DNA from: Bowdeniella nasicola
GTDB lineage: Bacteria; Actinomycetota; Actinomycetes; Actinomycetales; Actinomycetaceae
Reading direction: 5' to 3'
Length of the DNA: 64,000 nucleotides
Assembly: GCF_900107735.1 (NCBI RefSeq)
Contig: NZ_FNQV01000009.1
Location: 62,001-126,000 of the forward strand
The position numbers and the translations under genes are program-made. Positions 53,701 through 61,416 of this stretch are shown here, one piece after another. The number at the start of each line of letters is the position of its first letter. Position 1 is the first letter of the stretch. The notes under the pieces are model-generated. The model saw nothing but the letters and a program-made list of their open reading frames with translations. It made no database searches and was not told the origin of the DNA.

Positions 53701-54249
53701 TTAAGGCAACTTCGGAAGCGTGAGGGCCTGACCGGCCTCGATCGTCGCGGAGTCAAGGCCGTTCAGCGCGATGATGGCCGCGACGTAATCGCGCGTGGCG
53801 GCGGCGTTTTCGGTGTGGGCCGCGGCGATCGACCACAGGGACTGGCCGGCGGTGACGGTCACGGTCACGCCCGAGGAGGTGACGGGCGGGTTGAGCGCGG
53901 AGGCGATACCGCCCGCGACGCCGATCGTTAGTGCGGCGGCGAGCGTCCAGCCGAGGGCCGCCTTCAGGAGTTTGGCGGACAGGCCGGTGGTGCGGGCCGA
54001 GGTGGCGGCGCGAGCGGCGGCGGACGTTGCGGCTGCAGCCGATGCCGGCGCTGCGGCAGGTGCAGTAGGAGCGTCGGCGGGCGCCGCTTGCGGCACGGTG
54101 AGGGGCAGTGGGCGCGCGGGGGCCGCGGCGGGCAGCGGGCGGAAGGGCAGCGTCGCCGGACGGGCGGCCTCCACATCCTTGCCGCCCACGAGGCGCAGGC
54201 CACGCGTCGGAGCTAATTCGGGAAGCGCTGCGAGGGGAAGAGCAGTCAT
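53701..54249 (-). CDS. LysM membrane protein, likely SOS-induced division inhibitor (ChiZ/YneA-like)
   Basis: A 182-residue protein with a Pro/Ala-rich cytoplasmic N-terminus (~1-88), one membrane helix at ~96-118 (LKAALGWTLAAALTIGVAGGIA), and a C-terminal LysM domain (TVTAGQSLWSIAAAH to ALTLP). This build and the place divergent from lexA match mycobacterial Rv2719c (ChiZ) and parallel Bacillus YneA, both SOS-induced division inhibitors. The start is ATG 54249 with an AAAGGA site; the frame is open to 54330. Two SOS boxes lie between its -10 box and its ATG. ChiZ's cell-wall hydrolase activity is reported; it is not proven here. Confidence 0.85.
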   Translation of the reverse strand: MTALPLAALPELAPTRGLRLVGGKDVEAARPATLPFRPLPAAAPARPLPLTVPQAAPADAPTAPAAAPASAAAATSAAARAATSARTTGLSAKLLKAALGWTLAAALTIGVAGGIASALNPPVTSSGVTVTVTAGQSLWSIAAAHTENAAATRDYVAAIIALNGLDSATIEAGQALTLPKLP

Positions 54250-54265
54250 GTCAGCATTCCTTTCA

Positions 54266-54279
54266 CGAACAGGTGTTCG
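54266..54279. promoter_or_regulatory. SOS box 1 (LexA operator)
   Basis: CGAACAGGTGTTCG is a full palindromic GAAC-N4-GTTC site, 17 bp upstream of the LysM gene start. Confidence 0.92.
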
Positions 54280-54280
54280 T

Positions 54281-54294
54281 CGAACATCTGTTCT
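54281..54294. promoter_or_regulatory. SOS box 2 (LexA operator)
   Basis: CGAACATCTGTTCT, again GAAC-N4-GTTC, lies 1 bp from box 1 and just downstream of the LysM gene's -10 box (54296-54301), so LexA here would block its start site. Confidence 0.92.
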
Positions 54295-54295
54295 C

Positions 54296-54325
54296 ATTGT
54301 AGAACGAGTGTGCGGCCAATGTCGA
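54296..54325 (-). promoter_or_regulatory. Promoter of the LysM gene
   Basis: TCGACA (54325-54320, -35) and TACAAT (54301-54296, -10) with an 18-bp spacer. SOS boxes 1 and 2 follow directly downstream. Confidence 0.65.
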
Positions 54326-54332
54326 GACACGC

Positions 54333-54348
54333 TCGAACGAATGTTTGA
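54333..54348. promoter_or_regulatory. SOS box 3 (LexA operator on lexA)
   Basis: TCGAACGAATGTTTGA has one mismatch from the GAAC-N4-GTTC core and symmetric flanks. It overlaps the -35 box of lexA (TTGAGT, 54345-54350). Confidence 0.85.
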
Positions 54349-54373
54349 GTTTCGCTCACCGCGCCTCTACGCT
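54345..54373 (+). promoter_or_regulatory. Promoter of lexA
   Basis: TTGAGT (54345-54350, -35), 17-bp spacer, and TACGCT (54368-54373, -10). SOS box 3 overlaps the -35, giving autorepression. Confidence 0.7.
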
Positions 54374-54433
54374 GAAAGCAGTTAACCGCGAAGGTAGGAC
54401 ACGCAGGTGACCTCGCCGGGAAAGGAATCGAAC

Positions 54434-55219
54434 ATGGCCGCAACGATGACAACCGCGCCGGCGGATCTGACCGAGCGCCAGTGGCAGATTCTGGCGACGA
54501 TCGCCTCCTCGGTGAGCGAGCGGGGCTACTCCCCCACGATGCGCGAGATCGCCTCGGCGGTGGGCCTAGCATCGCCCTCGTCGGTCAAGCATCAGCTCGA
54601 GGCGCTGGAGACCAAGGGCTATATCCGGCGGGATCCGAAATCCCCGCGCGCGATCGTCATCGACGACAAGGCGCATGCGGCGCTCGGCACCCCGGGCGTG
54701 GGCGGCGGCCCCGGGGCCGATAATGAGCCCGGTGGCGCGGACGAGATCGCGGCCGCGCGGCAGGCGGGGCGAGGAGGCGGGCGGGCCGCGGCGCAGCATC
54801 GTGCCCAGCAGGCGGCGATCGACTTTATGGGCGAGGCGGCAATCGATACGACGCCGGTGCCGCTCGTCGGGCGGATCGCCGCGGGCGGTCCGATCCTCGC
54901 TGAGCAAATGATCGAAGACGTCTTCACGCTGCCGACCCAGCTCGTCGGTTCGGGCGAACTTTTTATGCTGCAGGTCCAGGGCGATTCGATGATCGACGCC
55001 GCGATCTGCGACGGCGACTGGGTCGTCGTACGGCAGCAGGATGACGCCGATAACGGCCAGATCGTGGCGGCGATGATCGACGGCGAGGCGACGGTCAAGA
55101 CGCTGCGACGCAAGGACGGCCACCAGTGGCTGATGCCCGCCAACTCCGCCTACACCCCGATTTGGGGCGACGACGCGCGGATCCTCGGCAAGGTCGTCTC
55201 GGTACTGCGGGCGCTCTAG
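54434..55219 (+). CDS. lexA: SOS repressor LexA
   Basis: LexA represses DNA-damage genes and cleaves itself when RecA is active. The 261-residue protein has a winged-helix N-terminus ([27 protein letters not shown], ~33-59), a linker, and the S24 peptidase domain: cleavage site Ala150-Gly151 (RIAAGGPI), catalytic Ser185 in GDSM and Lys222 in TVKTL. The linker (~84-135) is about 50 residues of Gly/Ala/Arg-rich sequence, longer than usual. ATG 54434 has an AAAGGA site 7 nt upstream. It diverges from the LysM gene, with SOS boxes and a promoter in the 184-bp gap. Confidence 0.97.
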   Translation: MAATMTTAPADLTERQWQILATIASSVSERGYSPTMREIASAVGLASPSSVKHQLEALETKGYIRRDPKSPRAIVIDDKAHAALGTPGVGGGPGADNEPGGADEIAAARQAGRGGGRAAAQHRAQQAAIDFMGEAAIDTTPVPLVGRIAAGGPILAEQMIEDVFTLPTQLVGSGELFMLQVQGDSMIDAAICDGDWVVVRQQDDADNGQIVAAMIDGEATVKTLRRKDGHQWLMPANSAYTPIWGDDARILGKVVSVLRAL

Positions 55220-55255
55220 CCGGCCAGCGCGCGCTCTAGCTGAACTACGCGCGCC

Positions 55256-57244
55256 CTAGCCGGCCTGCTCGCGCAGGCGCGCGAGGGCGTTTTTCACCAG
55301 GCGGGTTTCGCTCGTCGGCCACATCTGTGGCATCGAGGCCGCGAGGAAGCCCCCGTAGCGAGCGATCTTCAGCCTCGGATCGAGCACCGCGACGACGCCG
55401 CGATCACTGTGTGTGCGGATGAGGCGGCCCGAGCCCTGGGCGAGCATGAGCGCGGCATGCGTCGCCGAGACCGTCATGAACGCATTTTGGCGGCGCGAGG
55501 TCGCCAACTCGTTACGCGCTTCGATCATGGGATCGTCGGGCCGCGGGAACGGGATCCGATCGATGACGACGAGGCGGCAGGTGGTGCCCGGCGCGTCGAC
55601 GCCCTGCCACAGGCTGAGGGTGCCAAGCAGGCTCGCGGATTCGTCGGCGAGGAAATCATCGACGAGCTGAGACAGCTGCCCCTCACCCTGGACGTAGACG
55701 GGCGTATCGATACTCACGCGCAGCCGCTCAGCGGCGCGTTCGGCGCCGCGGCGCGAGGAAAACAGGCCGAGGGTGCCCCCGCCGGAGGCCTCAACGAGTT
55801 CGGCCATGACATCCAGGGCCTCTTCGCTGATGCCGTCCCGGTCCGGGCGCGGCACGTGCGTCGCGATGTAGATGATGCCCTGCTTCGGGTAGTTGAACGG
55901 CGAGCCGACGTCCAAATCGGTGACGGTATGGTTCGCGAGCAGATGCGCCCCGACCTCGGCCTTCGCGGCGGCAAAGGAGCCGCCGAGGCTCAGCGTCGCC
56001 GACGTGAGCACTGCGCCGCGTTCGGCCAGCAGCTCGTTCGCGATGAGCGGCGCGACGTCCAGGGGCGAGATGTTCAGCCGCGGCGCTTCGCTGCCGTCGC
56101 GGCCGCGATCGATCCAGGCGACGTCTGCGCCCGCGGCAATCGAATCGGACAGCACCCGCACCGCCATCTCCGACAGTTCAAGCAGCGCGGCCTTGGCTTG
56201 GGCGCGAGCGCCGGTTGCCTCGGGATCGGCGGTGCGGCGCGCGCCGGTGGTAACCGAATCGGTCCGGCCGGCCTCGGAGGCCTCGGAGGCTGCGGAGCCG
56301 AGCAGCAGGAAGGCGTCGTGCAGCGCGGGGCTAAGGGCGCGCAGCCGGCCGGCGGGCGCCTCCTCGATTGCCTCTTCTACCGCCGCGACGGCGTCGTCGA
56401 GGTGCGTCGTGGGGAATTCGCGGGCGGCGGTGCGGTGTAGCCGCGCGAGCATCGCGCCCGAGATCTGCAGCGTGCCCGCCTGGGTGACACGCGAGACGAG
56501 ATCGTGAGCTTCGTCGACGATGAGCGCGTCGAACTCCGGCAGGACGGGTACCTCGGAGGCGGCCTGAATGCCGAGCAGCGTGTGGTTAGTGACGACGAGA
56601 TCGGCCTCGGCGGCGCGGGCGCGGGCGCGCACGGCGAAGCAGTCCTCGAACAGTTCGCAGCGCGAGCCGAGGCACTCCTGGCGGGAGACCGAGACCTGCC
56701 GCCAGGCGCGATCGTGCACGCCGGGCGTGACGTCGTCACGGTCGCCGGTATCGCTCTCCTTGGCGAATTCGCGCAGCCGCAGGATCTGATCGCCGAGGGT
56801 GCCGGCCGCGGCTGCGGTGTCATCCTCGGTAAACAGCGTCTCGCCCTCGTCGGGATAGCCGCCGTTCAGCTTGTGCAAACACACGTAGTGGTGCCAGCCC
56901 TTTTGTACGGCGACGGTGATGGCGCTGCCCGTGGTGGCGCGCACCGCCTCGGCGGCGAGCGGCGCGTCCTTGATGAGGATTTGGCGCTGCAGCGCGAGGG
57001 TGGCGGTGGCGACGACGACGCGGCTGGCCTCGCCGGTCGCGAGCGCCGTCATCGCGGGCACGAGGTAACCGAGCGACTTACCGGTGCCGGTGCCCGCCTG
57101 GATGAGCGCGAGGTGGCCCTCGCTGAGCGTCTCGATCACGCGCTTCGCCATGGCCGACTGGCCGGGGCGAGGTTCGCCGCCGAGGTCCGCGACGGCGGCC
57201 GACAGCGCGCGCGCCGTGAGCTCGGCGGGGTCCTGCCCCGTCAT
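55256..57244 (-). CDS. DinG/XPD-type ATP-dependent DNA helicase
   Basis: A superfamily 2 helicase of 662 residues. It has the Walker A QAGTGTGKSLGYL (~53-65), a cysteine-rich iron-sulphur region (YVCLHKLNGG ... ECLGSRCELFEDCFAV), the DEAH box in ALIVDEAHDLV, and the C-terminal motifs LGTLSLWQGVDAPG and LAQGSGRLIRTHSDRG. It matches the actinobacterial DinG-like group. It overlaps hflX by 4 bp and follows it in one operon. Although it lies near lexA, I see no SOS box upstream of this operon. It may unwind DNA-RNA hybrids or D-loops; the exact role is unproven. Confidence 0.9.
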   Translation of the reverse strand: MTGQDPAELTARALSAAVADLGGEPRPGQSAMAKRVIETLSEGHLALIQAGTGTGKSLGYLVPAMTALATGEASRVVVATATLALQRQILIKDAPLAAEAVRATTGSAITVAVQKGWHHYVCLHKLNGGYPDEGETLFTEDDTAAAAGTLGDQILRLREFAKESDTGDRDDVTPGVHDRAWRQVSVSRQECLGSRCELFEDCFAVRARARAAEADLVVTNHTLLGIQAASEVPVLPEFDALIVDEAHDLVSRVTQAGTLQISGAMLARLHRTAAREFPTTHLDDAVAAVEEAIEEAPAGRLRALSPALHDAFLLLGSAASEASEAGRTDSVTTGARRTADPEATGARAQAKAALLELSEMAVRVLSDSIAAGADVAWIDRGRDGSEAPRLNISPLDVAPLIANELLAERGAVLTSATLSLGGSFAAAKAEVGAHLLANHTVTDLDVGSPFNYPKQGIIYIATHVPRPDRDGISEEALDVMAELVEASGGGTLGLFSSRRGAERAAERLRVSIDTPVYVQGEGQLSQLVDDFLADESASLLGTLSLWQGVDAPGTTCRLVVIDRIPFPRPDDPMIEARNELATSRRQNAFMTVSATHAALMLAQGSGRLIRTHSDRGVVAVLDPRLKIARYGGFLAASMPQMWPTSETRLVKNALARLREQAG

Positions 57245-58704
57245 GACTGATCGGCGGCGGCGAGTTCGCTGGCGAGCTCCGGGTGGGCGCGGCCCACAAT
57301 GTGCGTGCCCGCCTCGGTGTGCTCGAGCGAGTCAATATCCCCCTCGGCGTGCATGTGCGAGACGAGATCCCCACGCGTGTAGGGAATCGTCACGTCGACG
57401 TCGACATCCGGATACGGCAGCGCCTCCGCGATGCGGGCGATGAGTTCGTCGATGCCGGCGCCGGTGCGCGCCGAGGTGAGCACGATGCCCGGGAACGTCG
57501 AGCGCAGCGTGAGCTTCGTCGTCTCATCGATGAGGTCCGATTTGTTCCCGACGATGATCGTTGGCAGGTCACGCGCGCCCTCGATGTCGTGCAGCACGTC
57601 GTTGACGGCCGCGACCTGGGCGAGCGGGTCCGGGTGGGCGGCGTCGAAGACATGGACAATGAGATCGGCCTGGCCGACCTCCTCCAGCGTGGAGCGGAAG
57701 GCCTCCACGAGCTGGTGCGGCAGGTTGCGCACGAAGCCGACGGTGTCGGCGATCGTGTAGGTGCGCCCGTCGGGGGTCTCGGCGCGGCGGACCGTCGGAT
57801 CCAGGGTGGCGAACAGCTGGTTTTGTACGAGCACGCCCGCGCCCGTCAGGCGGTTGAGCAGCGCGGACTTGCCGGCGTTCGTATAGCCCGCGATCGCGAC
57901 GGAGGGCACGTGGCCGCGGCGGCGCGAGGCGCGCTTCGTCTCGCGGGCCGGCGCCATATTCGCGATATCGCGCCGCAGCTTGGCCATGCGGGTGCGGATG
58001 CGGCGACGATCGAGCTCGATCTTGGTTTCGCCCGGGCCGCGCGAGCCGATGCCTTCACCGGAGGCGGCGCGACCACCGGCCTGGCGTGACATCGATTCAC
58101 CCCAGCCGCGCAGGCGTGGCAGGAGGTATTCCAGCTGGGCGAGTTCGACTTGCGCCTTGCCCTCTTTGGACTTCGCGTGCTGGGCGAAAATGTCGAGGAT
58201 GAGCGCGGTGCGGTCCACGACCTTCACGCCGACGACATCTTCGAGCCCGCGGCGCTGGGAGGGGGCAAGCTCGGTATCGACGATGACGGTATCGGCGCCG
58301 AGATCGGCGACGAGGCGCGCGAGCTCCTTGGCTTTGCCCGACCCGAGGAACGTTGCCGGGTCCGGATTGGCGCGGCGCTGCAGCAGGCCGTCGAGCACGG
58401 TGGAGCCGGCCGTCTCGGCGAGCGCGGCGAGCTCCTGCAGGGAGACCTCCGCGTCGGCGGCGGACCCGTCGAAAATGCCGACGAGGACGACGCGCTCCAG
58501 GCGCAACTGGCGGTATTCGACCTCGGTGACGTCATCGAGTTCGGTGGACAGGCCCGCGACGCGTCGCAGCGCGGAGCGTTCGGCCTGCTCCAAGGTGTCA
58601 CCGGTGGCTTCCGCCTCATCGGTGTCCTCGGTTTGCAGCGCCGCCGCGGCGCGGGCGAGAACGCGGGCGACCACGTCCTCGGTGCGATCGTTTTCGCGGG
58701 TCAT
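57241..58704 (-). CDS. hflX: Ribosome-associated GTPase HflX
   Basis: HflX splits stalled or heat-damaged 70S ribosomes; in Mycobacterium it also affects antibiotic tolerance. The 487-residue protein has an actinobacterial N-terminal extension (~1-85), the HflX domain with LDGLLQRRANPDPATFLGSGKAKELARLV, a coiled part (GPGETKIELDRRRIRTRMAKLRRDI), and the G domain (AGYTNAGKSALLNRL, DTVGFVRNLPHQLVEAF, VGNKSDL). The start has a GAAAGGAC site. It precedes the dinG-type gene with a 4-bp overlap. Upstream lies a GC-rich repeat array. Confidence 0.96.
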   Translation of the reverse strand: MTRENDRTEDVVARVLARAAAALQTEDTDEAEATGDTLEQAERSALRRVAGLSTELDDVTEVEYRQLRLERVVLVGIFDGSAADAEVSLQELAALAETAGSTVLDGLLQRRANPDPATFLGSGKAKELARLVADLGADTVIVDTELAPSQRRGLEDVVGVKVVDRTALILDIFAQHAKSKEGKAQVELAQLEYLLPRLRGWGESMSRQAGGRAASGEGIGSRGPGETKIELDRRRIRTRMAKLRRDIANMAPARETKRASRRRGHVPSVAIAGYTNAGKSALLNRLTGAGVLVQNQLFATLDPTVRRAETPDGRTYTIADTVGFVRNLPHQLVEAFRSTLEEVGQADLIVHVFDAAHPDPLAQVAAVNDVLHDIEGARDLPTIIVGNKSDLIDETTKLTLRSTFPGIVLTSARTGAGIDELIARIAEALPYPDVDVDVTIPYTRGDLVSHMHAEGDIDSLEHTEAGTHIVGRAHPELASELAAADQS

Positions 58705-58814
58705 ATCGTCCTTTCGGTAGCTAGGGGTTGTGTGCCGATTGCGCGGGGCGAATCGGCTCCCCCAAGCTTGTCACGAAAGCGGCCAGCGGTCGCCTTGTTT
58801 TTGCGATTGGCGTA

Positions 58815-58971
58815 GGACGGGCAGGTTTTCCCTACGCGCGCGGGTGGGCGCGCGAGGGACCGGCGAGGTTTCCTTACGCGCGCGCGTGCGTGCGCGCGTG
58901 GGACCGGCGAGGTTTCCTTACGCGCTCGTGGGTGCGGGCGCAGGCGCGCGCGAGGGATCGGCGACTTTCGC
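58815..58971. repeat. Imperfect tandem repeats, ~44 bp, with alternating CG/TG runs
   Basis: GGAC[C/G]GGC[G/A]-AGGTTT-CC-TACGCG begins at 58815, 58857 and 58901, with a partial copy at 58955. Between copies lie alternating purine-pyrimidine runs (GCGCGCGCGTGCGTGCGCGC-like at about 58879-58897), which favour Z-DNA. With flanks this makes up most of the 340-bp gap 58705-59044, which holds no gene. Confidence 0.8.
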
Positions 58972-59032
58972 ACAGGGGCAGGATGCGGATGGGGAGGCGA
59001 GCGCAGGCGAGCGGGCGGGCGAGCAGCGTCGC

Positions 59033-59038
59033 TACGAT
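59033..59038 (+). promoter_or_regulatory. -10 box of the small methyltransferase gene (leaderless arrangement)
   Basis: TACGAT ends 6 nt before GTG 59045. There is no ribosome-binding site. The layout equals that of the macro-domain gene at 15708. Confidence 0.6.
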
Positions 59039-59044
59039 AGGTGC

Positions 59045-59656
59045 GTGGCTCACTACTTTTCCTCCTCCCCCGATTCGGACGCCAAGCGCACGCCCATCCG
59101 CGTAGAGCTCGCCGATAGGGACGTCGATGTCGTCACCGCGGCCGGCGTCTTCTCCCCCGGGCATGTCGACCTCGGCACGCGTCAGCTGCTGCGCGCCGCA
59201 ACCGAGCTGCCCGAACGCGGGCTTTTCGTCGACGTCGGTTGCGGCTGGGGGCCGATCGCGCTCGACATGGCGCTGCGGCGGCCGCAGGCGCGGGTCGTCG
59301 CCGTCGATGTCAACGAGCGGGCGCTTGAGCTCACGCGCGAAAACGCGCAGCACCTGGGGGCAACGAACCTCGAGGCGATGACGCCGGAGGAGGCTGCATC
59401 GCTCGGGGATATTGACGTGATCCGCTCCAATCCGCCGATCCGCATCGGCAAGCAGGCGTTGCACGAGCTGCTGGCGGCCTGGCTGCCGCGCCTTAGCGTA
59501 GATGGCGTCGCGGAGCTCGTCGTCTCCAAAAACCTCGGCGCGGATTCGCTCGCGGCATGGATCGGCGCGGAGCTTGGCCTCGCGTGCGAGAAACTCGCGA
59601 GCCGCAAGGGCTTTCGGATCCTGCGCCTGACGCGCGGCGCTAGCTCAGCAGGGTAA
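59045..59656 (+). CDS. Small-domain (RsmC/RlmG-like) class I methyltransferase
   Basis: A 203-residue SAM-dependent methyltransferase of the MTS family. It has VFSPGHVDLGTRQLL in front of the SAM site, FVDVGCGWGPIALDMALRRP (motif I), AVDVNERALELTRENA (motif II) and DVIRSNPPIRIGKQALHELL, whose NPPIRIG is the target-base motif of RsmC/RlmG-type enzymes. The start is GTG 59045; the frame is open upstream through the repeat array but that part is not real protein. The likely substrate is rRNA guanine, but small proteins of this family lack the N-terminal half of RsmC. It overlaps dapF convergently by 17 bp. Confidence 0.87.
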   Translation: MAHYFSSSPDSDAKRTPIRVELADRDVDVVTAAGVFSPGHVDLGTRQLLRAATELPERGLFVDVGCGWGPIALDMALRRPQARVVAVDVNERALELTRENAQHLGATNLEAMTPEEAASLGDIDVIRSNPPIRIGKQALHELLAAWLPRLSVDGVAELVVSKNLGADSLAAWIGAELGLACEKLASRKGFRILRLTRGASSAG

Positions 59657-60479
59657 CGTCGGCGACGAGCTCGGCCGGCCCCGTGAGGTAGACGTCCTCG
59701 CCGTCGATCTCGACGATGAGGGTGCCGCCGGGCATGCGCACCTGCCAGATCGCAGGCGCGCCCGCACCGGCCCAGTGGCGCACGGCGAAGGCGGCGGCGC
59801 ACGCGCCCGTGCCGCACGAGCGCGTCTCGCCCACCCCGCGTTCGATCACGCGCATGTCGATGACGCCGTGCCCGTCGGAGGTTTCACCGCCCGGCACGAC
59901 GAGCTCGACGTTGGTGCCGGCGCGCGGGGCCGGATCGATTTGCACGTCGGCCTCGGCCAGCCAGGGCAGGGCGGCAAGATTGGCGGCATCGGGTAGGGCG
60001 ACGACGACGTGCGGGTTTGGCAACGCAACCGATAGGCCGGGGCGCTGGCCCGCGATGCCGGCGATGGTGACGGCGACGTCGAACCCGTCGCGCTCGGCGA
60101 TCTCGCGGGCGGGCAGGATGGCGCGGCCCATGGCGACGCGAAAACCCCCGGCAACCGCGTTGACGGTGACGATGCCGCCGCGAGTTTCGATGCGGGCGGG
60201 CGCCGAAAATTCGTGCAGGCCGCGCTCACGCAGGTATGCCGCCATCGCGCGGATGCCGTTGCCGCACATCTCCGCGTAGCTGCCGTCGGCGTTGCGGTAG
60301 TCCATAAAAAAGTCGCCCTCGCGCGCGGGTGCGATGCGGATGAGGCCGTCGGCGCCGATGCCGAGGCGGCGGTCGCACAGGCGCCGAACCTCGGCGTCGG
60401 CGAGCGGCTCGCTAACGCCGGCGAGGTCGGCGTAGAGGAGGAAGTCGTTCGCGGTGGCGTGCGCTTTGGTTAGCTGCAT
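59640..60479 (-). CDS. dapF: Diaminopimelate epimerase
   Basis: DapF converts LL- to meso-diaminopimelate, for lysine and in many species for the cell wall. The 279-residue protein has the two active-site cysteines in EMCGNGIRAMAAYL and ETRSCGTGACAAAFAV, plus NADGSYAEMCGNG at the first half and NVELV near the substrate loop. It begins MQLTKAHATANDFLLYADL, a normal start. It overlaps miaA by 10 bp, so it is translated with it, as in Mycobacterium. Its stop region overlaps the opposite methyltransferase gene. Confidence 0.97.
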   Translation of the reverse strand: MQLTKAHATANDFLLYADLAGVSEPLADAEVRRLCDRRLGIGADGLIRIAPAREGDFFMDYRNADGSYAEMCGNGIRAMAAYLRERGLHEFSAPARIETRGGIVTVNAVAGGFRVAMGRAILPAREIAERDGFDVAVTIAGIAGQRPGLSVALPNPHVVVALPDAANLAALPWLAEADVQIDPAPRAGTNVELVVPGGETSDGHGVIDMRVIERGVGETRSCGTGACAAAFAVRHWAGAGAPAIWQVRMPGGTLIVEIDGEDVYLTGPAELVADVTLLS

Positions 60480-61402
60480 GCTTCAAGCATAGGGGCGAGA
60501 TCGAAGCCCTCGCTCGCACCGGCAGCGCCGTTCATCTCGAGCCAGGTGATGCGGGGATCGGCGCGGAACCAGGTGGATTGCTTTTTCGCCAGCTGGCGGG
60601 TGGCGAGCGTGATCGCCTCGCGGGCCTGTTCGGCGCTGAGCTCGCCGCGCAGGTAGGCCGCCGTCTGCGCATAGCCCGTCGCCTTGGCAGCGGTGCGTCC
60701 CCACCCGGCGGCCATGAGCTGCTCGGTTTCCTCCGCGAGACCCGCACGCCACATCGCCGCGGTGCGCGAAGCGATGCGCGCGGCAAGGACATCCGCCTCA
60801 AGCGCGCACCCGAACTGGTAGGTGGGCGCGACGTAGCGCCGGCGCGGCATCGTCGCGGAAAATGGCCGGCCCGTGAGCTCGAAGACCTCCAGCGCCCGCA
60901 CGACGCGGCGCACATTGGCGGGGTGCAGCCGCTCGGCCGAGACCGGATCGACCGCCGCCAGCCGCGCATGCAAGGCCGCGGGCCCGTCGCGCTCGGCTTC
61001 GGCCTCCAGGCGCGCTCGGATCGCCGCGTCGGTGCCGGGAAAGTCGATCTCATCGAGCAGCGCGCGCACGTACAGCCCGGAGCCCCCGACGACGATCGGC
61101 AGGTGGCCGCGGGAGCGGATCGCGGCGATATCGGAGCGGGCGTGGCGTTGGTAGGCGGCGACGGAGGCCTCCTCGCGCACGTCGAGCACATCGAGCTGGT
61201 GGTGGCGCACCTCCGCGCGCACCTCGGCCTCGACCTTGGCCGTGCCGATGTCCATCCCGCGGTAGAGCTGCATGGCGTCGGCGTTGATGATCTCGGCGTC
61301 GCGGTAGCGCGGCGCTGCCCCGGCGCGGATCGCACGCACGAGCGCGAGGCTCGCCGCAGTCTTGCCCGTCGCCGTCGCGCCGACGATCGCGATGATGGTC
61401 AT
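60470..61402 (-). CDS. miaA: tRNA dimethylallyltransferase
   Basis: MiaA puts a dimethylallyl group on N6 of A37 in tRNAs that read U-starting codons. The 310-residue protein begins IIAIVGATATGKTAASLAL (P-loop), has NADAMQLYRGMDIGTAK, the VGGSGLYVRALLD motif, LHPANVRRVVRALEV, and the C-terminal TRQLAKKQSTWFRADPRITWLE. It lies 14 bp after miaB, whose product works on the same base, and overlaps dapF by 10 bp. The miaB-miaA-dapF-hflX neighbourhood is typical of actinobacteria. Confidence 0.98.
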   Translation of the reverse strand: MTIIAIVGATATGKTAASLALVRAIRAGAAPRYRDAEIINADAMQLYRGMDIGTAKVEAEVRAEVRHHQLDVLDVREEASVAAYQRHARSDIAAIRSRGHLPIVVGGSGLYVRALLDEIDFPGTDAAIRARLEAEAERDGPAALHARLAAVDPVSAERLHPANVRRVVRALEVFELTGRPFSATMPRRRYVAPTYQFGCALEADVLAARIASRTAAMWRAGLAEETEQLMAAGWGRTAAKATGYAQTAAYLRGELSAEQAREAITLATRQLAKKQSTWFRADPRITWLEMNGAAGASEGFDLAPMLEACS

Positions 61403-61416
61403 GATTGCGTGCCCCC

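Noticed and set aside
54345-55219. An SOS box upstream of the dinG-type gene, because it lies beside lexA
   Set aside because: The dinG-type gene is the second gene of the hflX operon and no box was found before hflX.
58730-59044. A longer protein upstream of the methyltransferase, encoded by the repeat array
   Set aside because: The extension is repetitive Arg/Ala/Gly sequence from GC-rich repeats. A TACGAT box 6 nt before GTG 59045 and the family start both place the start there.
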